From Nocardioides agariphilus (GTDB lineage Bacteria; Actinomycetota; Actinomycetes; Propionibacteriales; Nocardioidaceae): a DNA stretch of 64,000 nt. Below the pieces are notes generated by a model. It ran no database searches. It saw nothing but the letters and a program-made list of their open reading frames with translations, and was not told the DNA's origin. The stretch spans positions 112,925 through 176,924 of the forward strand of contig NZ_JADKPO010000007.1 of NCBI RefSeq assembly GCF_015352445.1. The letters are read 5' to 3'. Position 1 is the first letter of the stretch. Each line of letters begins with the position of its first letter. This document shows positions 44,546-54,178 of this stretch, piece by piece. The position numbers and the translations under genes were made by a program.

Positions 44546-45610
44546 GAAGGCGTAGGCGCGCCGGTGTGCCGCCACCAGGGCAAGGGAGGGAGCCGGCGCC
44601 GCGCGCGGCCGTGGCGAGGCGAGGAGCTCGTCGACCGCCATGGCGACCGCCATCGGGTCGGCGTCGCGCGCGACGGTGCGGGTGGCGAGCTCGGACAGGC
44701 CACCGATGTCGGTCGCCAGCGTGGGAGTACCGAGCTGGGCCGCCAGGGCCAGGACGCCACTCTGGCTAGCCGTGCGGTACGGACACACGATCAGGTCGGC
44801 GGCTGCGACGGCGGCCGCGAACTCGGCGAGGTCGAGGTATCCGACCGTCCACGAGGCATCGACACCCAGCCGCTCCGCCAGGCGCTGACAGCGCTGCGCG
44901 TCGCCGTTGTCCGACCCCACGATGGCCAGCCGCGCTGCGCGCTGCCACAGCTGGCTGGCCGCGATCAGCAGGTCGAGCTGCTTGTCCGGCCGGATGTGTC
45001 CCGCGAAGAGCACGACGGGTCCGGGACCCCAACGAGCTCGCCAGCCGTCCTGCGCGAGCACATCGGACGGCGGTTGGGGAAGGACGAGAGGCGAGATCAC
45101 CGGCATGGTGGTGACCCGGCCCACCACCGCCGCGTCGGCCCGCGAGAAGACGACATTGACGTGCGCCAGTCGCCAGCACACCCGCATCAGGCGCGCGTCC
45201 AGGGCACTTCCGCTTCGGGAGAAGGTGTTGTGCGGGGTGAAGACCACCCGCCGTCCACGCATCCTCGCCGCAGCGAGGGCCACGACCGACAGGCTCGACC
45301 GGAATGGCCCTTGCACGTGGAGCACCCCGGGACCCCGCAGCAGGTGAGGAAGCGTGACGGCGAGGAAGCGAACACCGACGCGCACCCGCCGCCCGGGCCC
45401 GGCGTCCCGGAGCCAGTCCATGCAACGGCAGACCGTGACCTGTCCCAGGGGTTCGAGCTCGGCGTCCGTCGCGGTGTGCAGCACCACTCGGGTGCCGGAG
45501 AGGTGCAGCGCATCGGCGAGAGCCAGGGCGTGCTGGAAGACGCCGCCACGACCGTCCAGCTCCACGAGATGGACCTCGGAGGGCGGAGCAGAGGAGGGGG
45601 GAGATCTCAC
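44543..45610 (-). CDS. glycosyltransferase family 4 (GT-B)
   Basis: The product has 355 residues. The N-terminal part has GGVFQHALALADAL and VLHVQGPFR; the C-terminal part has VVLFAGHIRPDKQLDLLIAA and the nucleotide-sugar loop QSGVLALAAQLGTPTLATDIGGL. It adds a sugar, probably to a lipid-linked exopolysaccharide unit. GTG start with a -10 box (TAGGGT, 45623-45618) 7 nt upstream. It is divergent from the sugar-phosphate transferase gene, with start codons 37 bp apart. Its 3' end abuts an IS remnant. Confidence 0.85.
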   Translation of the reverse strand: MRSPPSSAPPSEVHLVELDGRGGVFQHALALADALHLSGTRVVLHTATDAELEPLGQVTVCRCMDWLRDAGPGRRVRVGVRFLAVTLPHLLRGPGVLHVQGPFRSSLSVVALAAARMRGRRVVFTPHNTFSRSGSALDARLMRVCWRLAHVNVVFSRADAAVVGRVTTMPVISPLVLPQPPSDVLAQDGWRARWGPGPVVLFAGHIRPDKQLDLLIAASQLWQRAARLAIVGSDNGDAQRCQRLAERLGVDASWTVGYLDLAEFAAAVAAADLIVCPYRTASQSGVLALAAQLGTPTLATDIGGLSELATRTVARDADPMAVAMAVDELLASPRPRAAPAPSLALVAAHRRAYAF

Positions 45611-45617
45611 CGAGACG

Positions 45618-45641
45618 ACCCTAGGCGTTTGACCCTACGAT
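45618..45641. promoter_or_regulatory. divergent -10 boxes between GT4 and sugar-phosphate transferase genes
   Basis: TAGGGT on the minus strand (45623-45618) ends 7 nt before the GT4 start; TACGAT on the plus strand (45636-45641) ends 6 nt before the GTG at 45648. Same compact design as 5866-5879. Confidence 0.45.
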
Positions 45642-45647
45642 GCGCAG

Positions 45648-46340
45648 GTGCCCCTGTTCGAGCTGCACGTCGCCCGCTCCGCGACCCCCGGCGTGCGACT
45701 GGCTCGGATGGTCAAGCGTGGTCTCGACGTGGTCCTCGCGACACTCCTGTTGTTCCTCCTCGCGCCGCTCCTGGCCCTCATCGCCGTTGCGGTCAAGGCC
45801 ACCTCCCCCGGTCCGGTGCTGTTTCGCCAGACCCGGTTGGGACGCGACTGTGTCCCCTTCTCGATCCTGAAGTTCCGCACGATGGTGGTGGACGCCGAGG
45901 CAAGGCTCGTCGCCGACACCGATGCGGCCGCCCACTACGTGCTGGCCGGCTACAAGGTGCCCGCGGGCGCGGAGACCCGCACCACGCCGCTGGGCAGGTG
46001 GTTGCGCCGCACCTCGTTGGACGAGCTCCCGCAGCTGGTCAATGTCTTGAGCGGCCAGATGAGTCTCGTCGGACCGCGGCCGGTGGTCCTGCCGGAGATC
46101 GCGGAATACGGTCCGTGGCGCTGGGCCTACGCAGCGACCCGCCCCGGGATGACTGGGGTCTGGCAGGTGACAGGCCGGGGCCGGATGGTCTATCCCGAAC
46201 GCGCGAAGCTCGACGCCCGGTACGTCGCTCACTGGTCGCTGCGGACGGACCTCTGGATCTTGGCGCAGACCCTGCCGGCGGTCGTCCGAGGAGAGCGCAG
46301 GCCAGAGGCCCCGGCCCTGCCGGCCCTCGACGCGCAGTGA
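45648..46340 (+). CDS. undecaprenyl-phosphate sugar-phosphate transferase (bacterial sugar transferase)
   Basis: The product has 230 residues. One membrane segment (about 28-50) is followed by the catalytic domain: KRGLDVVLA, SPGPVLFRQTRLGRD, FRTMVVDAE, RRTSLDELPQLVNVLSGQMSLVGPRP and the C-terminal RPGMTGVWQVTGR. This is the short (WbaP/PglC-like) form. It should load the first sugar phosphate on the polyprenyl carrier for this cluster's glycan. The stop overlaps the next GTG (GTGA). Confidence 0.92.
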   Translation: MPLFELHVARSATPGVRLARMVKRGLDVVLATLLLFLLAPLLALIAVAVKATSPGPVLFRQTRLGRDCVPFSILKFRTMVVDAEARLVADTDAAAHYVLAGYKVPAGAETRTTPLGRWLRRTSLDELPQLVNVLSGQMSLVGPRPVVLPEIAEYGPWRWAYAATRPGMTGVWQVTGRGRMVYPERAKLDARYVAHWSLRTDLWILAQTLPAVVRGERRPEAPALPALDAQ

Positions 46341-47200
46341 CGTCCCCGGCGCGAGCGGCGCGCATCAGCGTCCTGATCCCCTGCTACGACGACGGTGAGC
46401 ACCTGGCGGAGGCGGTCGCCTCGATCCGCGAGTCCGAGCCCGTCGACGTCGTGGTCATCGACGACGCCTCGTCAGACCCACGAACGCTGTCGGTGCTCGA
46501 CGGGCTTCGCGACGGTGAGGCCACCGTCGTGAGCTTGGAGGCCAACGGCGGGCCGGGCCGGGCCCGCACCCTGGGCCTGGCCCGATGCACGACACCGTAC
46601 GTCTTCCCCCTCGACGCCGACGACCTCGCTGAGCCCGGTGTCCTCGCCGAGATGGCCGACCGCCTGGACGCCGACCCGGGGGCGGCGGCCTGTGTGGGCG
46701 ACATCCTCGAGTTCGGCAAGCACACCCTGGTGCGTGCGGTCCCAACGGCCCTCGACCCCTACCGCGTGGCCTACACCAACGAGTACCCCGTCAGCGCCCT
46801 CTTCCGCCGCTCGACCCTCGACGCGCTGCACGGGTGGGAACGCACCAGCACGACGTTGACGGGCTACGAGGACTGGAACCTATGGATGGATCTCGCCCAG
46901 CAGCGTGAGCGCATCGTGCACCTGGGCGCCGGTCGGATCGGCTATCGGCGTCGGTTGCACGGGCCGCGCCTCAACGCGACGGCGAAGACGAGGCATGCCG
47001 CGCTGTACCGGGCGATGCGCGCAGACCACCCGTACCTGTTCGAGCAGATCCGCGAGCACCGCCGTCGTTCCGATCTGCCGCCGCACAAGAAGTTGCTGTT
47101 CCCCCTGGTCTACGGCGCACGGGCACGGTGGCCCATGGAGGAGAGGCTGAAGCCGTGGGCCGACCGGCTCGGATGGTGGACGGGGGCGTCGCGCGCCTGA
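46337..47200 (+). CDS. glycosyltransferase family 2
   Basis: The product has 287 residues. ISVLIPCYDDGEHLAEAVASI, VVVIDDASSD and the FPLDADDLAEPG metal site (DAD) are the GT-A/GT2 signatures; GYEDWNLWMDLA (ED in the acceptor region) follows. Translation is coupled to the transferase gene by GTGA. It adds a further sugar to the repeating unit. No membrane helix is predicted. Confidence 0.88.
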   Translation: MTSPARAARISVLIPCYDDGEHLAEAVASIRESEPVDVVVIDDASSDPRTLSVLDGLRDGEATVVSLEANGGPGRARTLGLARCTTPYVFPLDADDLAEPGVLAEMADRLDADPGAAACVGDILEFGKHTLVRAVPTALDPYRVAYTNEYPVSALFRRSTLDALHGWERTSTTLTGYEDWNLWMDLAQQRERIVHLGAGRIGYRRRLHGPRLNATAKTRHAALYRAMRADHPYLFEQIREHRRRSDLPPHKKLLFPLVYGARARWPMEERLKPWADRLGWWTGASRA

Positions 47201-47206
47201 CGGCAG

Positions 47207-48667
47207 TCATCGCCAGGAGCCGCGCCAGATCCATGCGGACGGCAGGCTCCGACGGAAGAAGCGCACGTCGTCGGGGAAGGCCACCCACTCGACCACCCCC
47301 ACCGTGGCCACGTACGCGACGACACCCAGCACGAGCTCTGCGCCGTCGGGCCATGGGCAGGCCCGCACCGCCGCCATGGCTGCGATGCCCGCTAGCGCAC
47401 CGGAGCTGCAGCGCCAGATTCCGACGTGGCCGAACCGTCGACGCAACGCCAGGAAGGAGGCGATCGCGAGGGCTGCGCTCGACGCCAGCGCCACGCCAGC
47501 AGCACCGTTTGCGCCGTACCTGGGAATCAGCACCAGGTTCGCGGCGACGTTGCCCGCCGCGACCAGGCCGACGAGGCGGGTGAAGTGCCAGGGTTGGTTG
47601 CGTGCCACCAAGACCGTCGCGGCGACGGACTGCACCCCGTAGCACGCGGCGGTGGCCGCGATCAGCTGGAGGGGGAGCACCGAGGGTCTGAACTCGTCCC
47701 CGTAAAGGAGCTGTACGGCGGGTACGGCGAACAGCCCCAGCACGGCGCTGATCGGTGCCAGGACCAGGTTCGAGGCCTTGAGGGCGATCTCGCACCCTCG
47801 GGCGACGCCGTCCGAGGCACGCCGCACGAGCCACGGCAGGGTCGCGGCCCCGATCGCCCAGGCGATGAACTGGCCGCTCTCCGCGAGGCGGTAGGCCGCG
47901 GCGTAGTAGCCGACCTGGGATTCCCCCGAGAGGAACGACAGCAGCACGACGTCGAGCCTGAGAAGGAGGAGGAACAGGACGCTGGCGATCCCGAAGGGCA
48001 CGCCGGCCTTGGCCAACTTCCACCATCGGGTCGGGTCGGGCCGCGGACGCCGTCCGACGACCCGGCGCACCGCCCACTCGTCAGCGGCGAGCCCCGCCAA
48101 GGCACCGCCGAGGAAGCACAGCGACGCGGCCAACAAGCTCGGGCCGACCACGACGACGGCAAGCCACGCCAACGTGGTGGTCATCCGCTGGACGATGGTG
48201 GTCATCGAGACCAGGTCGAGTCTTTCGTGACCCAGCAGGACGGCGTCCCACGACTTGGCGATCACCTCGATGGTCGCGCCGAGGCCGACGATGGCGACCG
48301 TCACCGTCGTGCTGTGCGAGAAGTCGCCCAGTCCCACGACGCCCACGGCCACGACAAGGAGGCAGACCGCGACCAGCGCCTTCATCGAGCCGACGTCCGC
48401 CAGGAGGGGCCCGGCTGCCGCGGTGTCGTCGGCGACCTCGCGCGCCACGAGCGCATCGGTGCCGAACCCCGCGACGAGGGCGAGGACGCCGGTCAGACCC
48501 AGGGCGAACATGAAGGCGCCGAAGTCGGCAGTGCCCACCTCACGAGCGAGACTCACGAAGAAGACGAAGGACGCCGCCTTGGCGATGACCTCCCCACCGG
48601 CCCGCACGATCACATTGCGAGCGACGCGTTGAGGGGCCGTGGGGCCGTCGGCTGCAGGCTGGCTCAA
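47207..48667 (-). CDS. polysaccharide flippase (Wzx/MurJ-like MATE superfamily)
   Basis: The product has 486 residues with about 13-14 membrane helices. The N-terminal VIVRAGGEVIAKAASFVFFVSLAREVGTADFGAF is the usual start of polysaccharide-transport flippases. It should move the lipid-linked repeat across the membrane. The TTG at 48667 is uncertain; no ATG or GTG lies before the conserved start and AGGAG is close upstream. Its 3' end faces the GT2 gene 6 bp away. Confidence 0.87.
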   Translation of the reverse strand: MSQPAADGPTAPQRVARNVIVRAGGEVIAKAASFVFFVSLAREVGTADFGAFMFALGLTGVLALVAGFGTDALVAREVADDTAAAGPLLADVGSMKALVAVCLLVVAVGVVGLGDFSHSTTVTVAIVGLGATIEVIAKSWDAVLLGHERLDLVSMTTIVQRMTTTLAWLAVVVVGPSLLAASLCFLGGALAGLAADEWAVRRVVGRRPRPDPTRWWKLAKAGVPFGIASVLFLLLLRLDVVLLSFLSGESQVGYYAAAYRLAESGQFIAWAIGAATLPWLVRRASDGVARGCEIALKASNLVLAPISAVLGLFAVPAVQLLYGDEFRPSVLPLQLIAATAACYGVQSVAATVLVARNQPWHFTRLVGLVAAGNVAANLVLIPRYGANGAAGVALASSAALAIASFLALRRRFGHVGIWRCSSGALAGIAAMAAVRACPWPDGAELVLGVVAYVATVGVVEWVAFPDDVRFFRRSLPSAWIWRGSWR

Positions 48668-48687
48668 GGCTCCTCTACCCTCGGGAG

Positions 48688-49899
48688 GTGACCGTACGCC
48701 GCGCTCTCAGCGGAGCGCCCTACGACGTCGCGGTCGGGGTCGCGATGGTGATCGTCGGGGTCGTCGAGGTCGAACCGGCGCCGGTCGACGTCCTCTTCGC
48801 AGCGCTGATCCTGGTGTCGCTGCTGACCGGTCGACTCGGACTGCGGTCGGCGCCACGCGTGGTGCTGGTGCTTGTGGCCGCCTTCGCCGTCGTGAACCTG
48901 GCGGCGTGCCTGGTGGCCCCCGACCTCTCGAGGGCGATGGGCTACGTCGCCGTCACCGGCTACCTGATGGTGCTGGGAGTGTGGCTGAGCGGCTATGTCG
49001 ACCGGACCTCGCGGGCGCGCACGGTGGTCTCGTGCTACATCGCCGGCGCGGTCGTCGCCGCCGCCGCCGGGACGGTGGCCGTGCTGGTGCACTTCCCCGG
49101 GTCGATCCACCTGACCGACAGCTTCGGGATGCGGGCCAACGCACTGTTCCAGGACGCCAACGTCTTCGGGCCGTTCCTCGTCGTCGCGGCGGTGCTGCTG
49201 CTCGTCGAGATCCTGGAGCCTTCGCTGCTTCGCTGGCACGTGTCGATCAAGATGCTGGCCCTGATGGTGCTGGCGATCGGGATCCTGTACTCGTACTCCC
49301 GAGGCGCTTGGGTCAACCTGGCCGTGGCGGTCGTCGTGGTCGTGGCGACCCACGCCTTCGGCGGTGCGGGCCAGCGCCGGACGCTGGTGGCGGTCGGGAT
49401 CGCCACGGGAGTGGTGGCGGTGGCTGCGGTCGCCGTCGCGGCGACCGGCTCCGCCTCCTTCCTCGCCGAACGGGTCGGGAGCCACTCCTACGACAGCGAG
49501 CGCTTCGGCGCTCAGCGGTTCGGCGTGGAGCTCGCCAGCCATCATCCGGTGGGTGTGGGACCGGGCCAGTTCGAGGTGCTCTCGCCGGTGTCGGCCCACA
49601 GCATCTACGTCCGAGCCCTCGCTGAGGAAGGCGTCGTGGGACTGCTCGTGCTCCTGGCATTGCTCGGAGTCACGCTCCTGCTGGCCCTGCGAGCACTGAG
49701 AGCCGGGCATGACCCGTTCGGGCTGAGCTCGCGGGCACTGCTGGCCATCTGGTGCGGCCTTCTGGTGAACAGCCTCGTCGTCGACACTCTCCATTGGCGG
49801 CACCTGTGGATCATCGCCGGGTTGGTCTGGGCGGGTGCGCTGGTTCGCGATCACGACACCTCAGCCGAGGAGGCCTTGCCCGTGGCCACGGATTCATAG
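48688..49899 (+). CDS. O-antigen ligase/polymerase-like membrane protein
   Basis: The product has 403 residues with about 11 helices and a larger extracellular loop (about 250-300) containing ERFGAQRFGVELASHHPVGVGPGQFE, followed by HSIYVRALAEEGVVGLL. These are the Wzy_C (O-antigen ligase) signatures, including the conserved H. It should polymerise or ligate the exopolysaccharide. GTG start at 48688, 20 bp from the divergent flippase start, with TACCCT ending 6 nt upstream. The 3' end overlaps the next gene by 49 bp, tail to tail. Confidence 0.87.
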   Translation: MTVRRALSGAPYDVAVGVAMVIVGVVEVEPAPVDVLFAALILVSLLTGRLGLRSAPRVVLVLVAAFAVVNLAACLVAPDLSRAMGYVAVTGYLMVLGVWLSGYVDRTSRARTVVSCYIAGAVVAAAAGTVAVLVHFPGSIHLTDSFGMRANALFQDANVFGPFLVVAAVLLLVEILEPSLLRWHVSIKMLALMVLAIGILYSYSRGAWVNLAVAVVVVVATHAFGGAGQRRTLVAVGIATGVVAVAAVAVAATGSASFLAERVGSHSYDSERFGAQRFGVELASHHPVGVGPGQFEVLSPVSAHSIYVRALAEEGVVGLLVLLALLGVTLLLALRALRAGHDPFGLSSRALLAIWCGLLVNSLVVDTLHWRHLWIIAGLVWAGALVRDHDTSAEEALPVATDS

Positions 49900-50930
49900 A
49901 GCCGGAGCCAGTCCTCGACCATGCGGGAGGCCCCGAACTTCCGCCGGCGGCGGCGTTGCGCGGCGATCGCCTCGCGGAGCGCCGTGGGGTCCTGGAGGAG
50001 CGTACGGATCCGGGCGATGGCCTCGGACGGGGTGCGGAAGACCGCGTGAGCCCCGAGCAGCTCTCGGTTCGCCGGGATGTCGGACCCGATCGCCACGACG
50101 TCGTGGGCCATCGCTTCGAGAAGCGCGACCGGGGCGGCGTCCCAGGCTGACCAGCGCACCAGGACAGTCGCGATCTGTAGCCGGGCGAGCGCGTCGTCGC
50201 GACCGAGCCAGCCCGTGATCGGGATCCCCGCGTCCCGCACCGGCGCCTCGCTCACCGCGGGCCCGCCCCCGATCCACTCCACCGTGGCGAGGTCCTGGAG
50301 CGCGACGAGGATCGACGTCGTCGCAACCGGCGCCAGGGCTGGTCCGACACGGCCCATGGCGACGACCCGGGCCGCGCCGCTCACCCCCGCACTCGGCAAC
50401 TCGTCGAGCTCCCCGATCCCGTTCGCCACCGTGGCCACCCGCGGCGCGCGGAGCGCGTGTCGTGCCACCGCTGCCTCGGCGGCGGACACCGTGGCCACGA
50501 TGTCCACTCGCCGCGCGATCAGCCACTCGGCGCCGCGGAACAGGTAGCGACGTACGGTGCCCACGTCGGTGCGCAGGAAGGAGTAGCCGTGCGGCGTGTA
50601 GACAGTGGGCGTCCCGCGGCCCACTGCCAGCGCTCCCATGGCACCGGCGAAGCTGGAGTGCAGGTGCACCACGTCGGGGCGTCGAGCGCTCACGAGTCGC
50701 CGAAGCGCCTGGCCGGTATGCAGCTGCGCGGCAAGGCGCCGGTCGGTCCACGGGAGCGCCACGAGCTCCGGGCCGTCACCGAAGAAGGCGGCCGGGTCCG
50801 CGGGGGTCTCCGGTCGCCTGCCGTAGCCGACGATGACTTCGTGACCAGCCGCTCGCGCTCCTTGGCTGATGGCCCGGACGATCTCCAGCGTGCCGCTGGC
50901 CGATGCCTCCACGACCTGCATGATCAGCAT
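49851..50930 (-). CDS. glycosyltransferase family 4
   Basis: The product has 359 residues. VVEASASGTLEIVRAISQGARAAGH and VVHLHSSFAGAMGAL start the GT-B fold, TVYTPHGYSFLR is typical of this group, and RWSAWDAAPVALLEAMAHDVVAIGSDI is the donor-binding region. It resembles WbnK/EpsD-type transferases of capsule clusters. The ATG at 50930 follows CATACT by 8 nt. The C-terminal end overlaps the polymerase gene. Confidence 0.87.
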   Translation of the reverse strand: MLIMQVVEASASGTLEIVRAISQGARAAGHEVIVGYGRRPETPADPAAFFGDGPELVALPWTDRRLAAQLHTGQALRRLVSARRPDVVHLHSSFAGAMGALAVGRGTPTVYTPHGYSFLRTDVGTVRRYLFRGAEWLIARRVDIVATVSAAEAAVARHALRAPRVATVANGIGELDELPSAGVSGAARVVAMGRVGPALAPVATTSILVALQDLATVEWIGGGPAVSEAPVRDAGIPITGWLGRDDALARLQIATVLVRWSAWDAAPVALLEAMAHDVVAIGSDIPANRELLGAHAVFRTPSEAIARIRTLLQDPTALREAIAAQRRRRRKFGASRMVEDWLRLYESVATGKASSAEVS

Positions 50931-51026
50931 GCGCCACGAGTATGTCGTACACGCGCGGCCGCGCAATGACGCATCGGGCCCGGCGTGGAGCAGCCGGATC
51001 GAGGGCGTCGCCGTTCCCTGGGCTCG

Positions 51027-51707
51027 TCAGTTCTCACGTGCGCGGTCGGATCCCGTTTCGCCCAGCCCAGCCTTGCGGGCCAGCAACGCGGCTTGGGTGC
51101 GGTCGGTGACCTGCAGCTTGGTCAGGATGTTCGAGACGTGGTTGCTGACGGTCTTCGCCGTGACGTCGAGGCGAGCCGCAATCGTCGCCGTCGGTGTCCC
51201 CGCAGCCAGGAGGTCGAGGATCTCCAGCTCCCGCGCCGTGAGCTGAGGAAAGCGCTCACCGGCGGGCTCAGCCGCAGGTGAGTTCAGCTGGCTCAGCACC
51301 CGTACGGCGATCCCAGGCCCGAAGATGACCTCGCCCGCCGCGATCGCACGTACGGCGCGGGCGATCTCATCTTGCTCGGCGCCCTTGAGCAGGTACCCAC
51401 GCGCGCCGGCCCGCATCGCGGCGAAGAGCGAGTCGTCGTCGTCGTACATCGTCAGCACGCAGACGCGCACCGACGGCGCGACCCGGGTCAGCTCGCGGAT
51501 GGCCGCGAATCCGTCGACGCCTGGCATCTGGAGGTCCATCAGGGCGACGTGCGGGTGGTGCAGCACGGCCTCGCGCACAGCCTCACGACCATCGGCGGCC
51601 ACACCGACGACGTCGAAGCCCTCGAGCGAGGTCAGGACTCCCACCAGACCCGAACGGACGACCGGGTGGTCATCGGCAACAAGAACGCGGATCGCGTCAG
51701 GCTTCAC
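51027..51707 (-). CDS. NarL/LuxR-family response regulator
   Basis: The product has 226 residues. The receiver domain has VLVADDHP, the phospho-acceptor Asp58 in VALMDLQMPGVDG and Lys in YLLKGAEQDE. The C-terminal LuxR helix-turn-helix reads LTARELEILDLLAAGTPTATIAARLDVTAKTVSNHVSNIL. GTG at 51707 overlaps the kinase stop (GTGA), so the pair is one unit. Targets are unknown; membrane-protein genes upstream are candidates. Confidence 0.95.
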   Translation of the reverse strand: MKPDAIRVLVADDHPVVRSGLVGVLTSLEGFDVVGVAADGREAVREAVLHHPHVALMDLQMPGVDGFAAIRELTRVAPSVRVCVLTMYDDDDSLFAAMRAGARGYLLKGAEQDEIARAVRAIAAGEVIFGPGIAVRVLSQLNSPAAEPAGERFPQLTARELEILDLLAAGTPTATIAARLDVTAKTVSNHVSNILTKLQVTDRTQAALLARKAGLGETGSDRAREN

Positions 51708-53623
51708 CCCAGCGCCATCGGCAGACACACCCGCACCTCCCCTCCGCGGGGACCTGACCCGACCTCGCAGCTGCCGCCCAGCTCGGCGACCCGCTCCCGC
51801 ATGCCGGCGATCCCGACGCCGGGACACCAGGCGGGTGTGTGGCCGCCGTCGTCGAGTACATCGCAGTGCAGTCCGGCCTCGTCGGCACCGAGTCGTACGA
51901 CGACGGAGGTCGCACGGGAGTGACGCACGACGTTGGTGAGGGCCTCGGTGGCGATCCGGTAGACGGCCTGCTCGACCGCAGGCGGCAGCGGCGCCAGCTC
52001 GTCCGCCTCGACGATGGTGCGGAGTGAGGCGCCGTCGGACCGCCGGTTGACCAGGTCGGCGCGGATGCGCAGCGCCTCCACGAGCCCGAGCGAGTCGAGG
52101 GCGGGGGAGCCGAGGCCGTCGACGATCCGGCGCACCTCCTGGATCGCCGACCTGGTGTCGTTTCGCACCGCGGACAGCCTCTCCTGCAGCCCGGCGTCGG
52201 GTGCGCCAGCAGCGAGGTTGGCGGCAGTGTCGGCCGACAGCGCCACCCCGGTGAGCAGGGGACCGAGGCTGTCGTGCAGCTCCCGCCGGAGTCGGCGACG
52301 CTCCTCCTCGCGGGCGACCACCAGCCGTTCACGCGAGACCTGCAACTGCGAGAGCAGGAGGGTGGCGTGCACGGCAGTCGAGAGCGGACCCGACAGCAAG
52401 CCGAGCAGCCGCTTGTCCGCAGCATCGAGACGACGCTCACCACGACGCAGCCCCACGACCAGCGTGGCGGAGTCCAACGGCAGCTCGGCCGAAGGCCCGT
52501 CCAGCACGCCACCAGCTGCGAGCGGCTCGCCGTCGACCACGACCCCGACGTACGGCAGTCGCAGCGCCAGCCTGATCTCGTCGAGCGTCTCGGGGAGCCC
52601 GGCGCCGAGCGAACGGCCGACGCGGGACGCGACCTTCAAGGGGTCGCCGCGCTCGCCGTACAGCAGCTGGTCGACGGCGGTCTGCAGCCGCGAGCGCAAC
52701 GGCAGCGCGAGCAGGGCGACCAGCAGTGCGGAGGCGACGCCGGAGAGTACGACGACCAGGCCGGCGTACGCCGCGAGCACGAGACCGGAGAGCAGCGCGT
52801 AGGTGAGACCCCGGGCGACCACCAGCCGGATGTCGAGCAGCTGGTGACGCAGCACCGCTGCGGCGATCGCCGCCGGCAGCAGCGGGATGGTGAACAGCAC
52901 GATGATCGGAGTGCCGGCGACCAGCGCCCATGGCGTGACGGCGACGACGATCACGGCGGCGGCAGCCACCAGCCAGAGCAGCTGTCGGCGCACGGTCTCC
53001 GAGCCCGCGCGATACCTCACCCCGAGGCACACCAACCCGATCAGGACCGACAAGACCCACCGGATCTCGCTCACGGTCCACAGCCAGGTCAAGGAGTCGT
53101 AACTGACCTCGCTCAGGGTGAGGTAGGCCGGGGGCAGGCCGGCAGGGTGCCCCGGGCCCAGTCCGACCTCGAGCACGAACAGCGGCGCGGTGCCAGCGAT
53201 GACAATCGCGAGGGGTCGCCACCGCGACGATGCGAGACGGCCATCAGGCAGGAGCAGCAGCGAGATCGGGATCATGGCGATGTTGACCGGCCAACCCCAC
53301 TGGAAGACCGTGGCGGCGAGCCGCACCATCCACTCCGCGACACCTCGCTCGTCGAGCAGCTCGGTCAGTGGCGCGGCCAGCGCCGAGGCCGCCTGGCAGG
53401 CGCCGCCGACGGCGTACATCCACCCGAGCGGCGACGACGGCCGGTGCCACGCGATCAGCACCCCACAGAGCCCGAAGCTGACGCCGATCAGGATGTTGCT
53501 GACGACGAACGCCTCGAACGCGTCGTTGAAGCTCCAGCCGACGGCCCAGACGCAGGTGATCGCGCCGACAGCGGCGAGCACAGCGGCGACGCCCAGGGCA
53601 CCGGCGAGCAACCTGCTGCGCAT
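51704..53623 (-). CDS. sensor histidine kinase (HisKA_3, NarL partner)
   Basis: The product has 639 residues. About eight to nine membrane helices occupy residues 1-320, then a linker and a GAF-like region (about 340-420). HisKA_3 follows, with the phospho-histidine in RRRLRRELHDSLGPLLTG (about His449). The HATPase_c domain has ATEALTNVVRHS (N box) and DDGGHTPAWCPGVGIAGMRERV (G box). The signal is unknown. It is the first gene of the kinase-regulator pair and is divergent from a small membrane-protein operon. Confidence 0.94.
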   Translation of the reverse strand: MRSRLLAGALGVAAVLAAVGAITCVWAVGWSFNDAFEAFVVSNILIGVSFGLCGVLIAWHRPSSPLGWMYAVGGACQAASALAAPLTELLDERGVAEWMVRLAATVFQWGWPVNIAMIPISLLLLPDGRLASSRWRPLAIVIAGTAPLFVLEVGLGPGHPAGLPPAYLTLSEVSYDSLTWLWTVSEIRWVLSVLIGLVCLGVRYRAGSETVRRQLLWLVAAAAVIVVAVTPWALVAGTPIIVLFTIPLLPAAIAAAVLRHQLLDIRLVVARGLTYALLSGLVLAAYAGLVVVLSGVASALLVALLALPLRSRLQTAVDQLLYGERGDPLKVASRVGRSLGAGLPETLDEIRLALRLPYVGVVVDGEPLAAGGVLDGPSAELPLDSATLVVGLRRGERRLDAADKRLLGLLSGPLSTAVHATLLLSQLQVSRERLVVAREEERRRLRRELHDSLGPLLTGVALSADTAANLAAGAPDAGLQERLSAVRNDTRSAIQEVRRIVDGLGSPALDSLGLVEALRIRADLVNRRSDGASLRTIVEADELAPLPPAVEQAVYRIATEALTNVVRHSRATSVVVRLGADEAGLHCDVLDDGGHTPAWCPGVGIAGMRERVAELGGSCEVGSGPRGGEVRVCLPMALG

Positions 53624-53812
53624 CGGACACCTCCTGCAGCCTGTGCCGAAGATCTGGGCTGAAGATACCGCCGGGCACCCGTGGGCCGTCCCGGGAAATC
53701 TTCCCGACCGACCCGGGGATCTCCTCGACCAGCCGGGAACCCGACCCTGCCCGTTGGGCGGTGACTCGCCGGATCGTTCGAGGCAACAGCCGCTTCTCGA
53801 AGGAGACTCACC

Positions 53813-54178
53813 ATGATCGACAAATCCGGCTTCACCAGCCGCAGCGTCGGGCTCGCGATCTTCGGCCTCTTGTCGCTCGGCGACATGGCGACCCTCGCGC
53901 TCACCGACGGCAAGTCGCCGCCGTACGCCGTGGCAGCCGTCGCTGCGCTACTCGGGCTCGTCTCGCTCGTGCTCGTCGTCCACGCGCACCTCGACCCCCG
54001 CCGGCCGCTGCGCCTGCTGATCGCGCTACGCGTTCTCTCCGCAGTCACCGCACTGCCGGCGTTCTTCGTGTCCGACGTGCCAGCCGGCGCACAGGCGGCC
54101 GCAGCTGGTGTCGTCGTGCTCACTGCCGTGGGTGTCCTGCTCACCGCTCGTGGCCGCGCCCTGGCGGTGGCGCGATGA
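53813..54178 (+). CDS. small membrane protein, unknown function
   Basis: The product has 121 residues with four hydrophobic segments (about 12-30, 38-58, 66-84, 90-112). GAAGGAGA lies 6 nt before the ATG. No family recognised. It overlaps the next gene (ATGA). Its divergent position next to the kinase gene makes it a candidate target of that system. Confidence 0.7.
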   Translation: MIDKSGFTSRSVGLAIFGLLSLGDMATLALTDGKSPPYAVAAVAALLGLVSLVLVVHAHLDPRRPLRLLIALRVLSAVTALPAFFVSDVPAGAQAAAAGVVVLTAVGVLLTARGRALAVAR

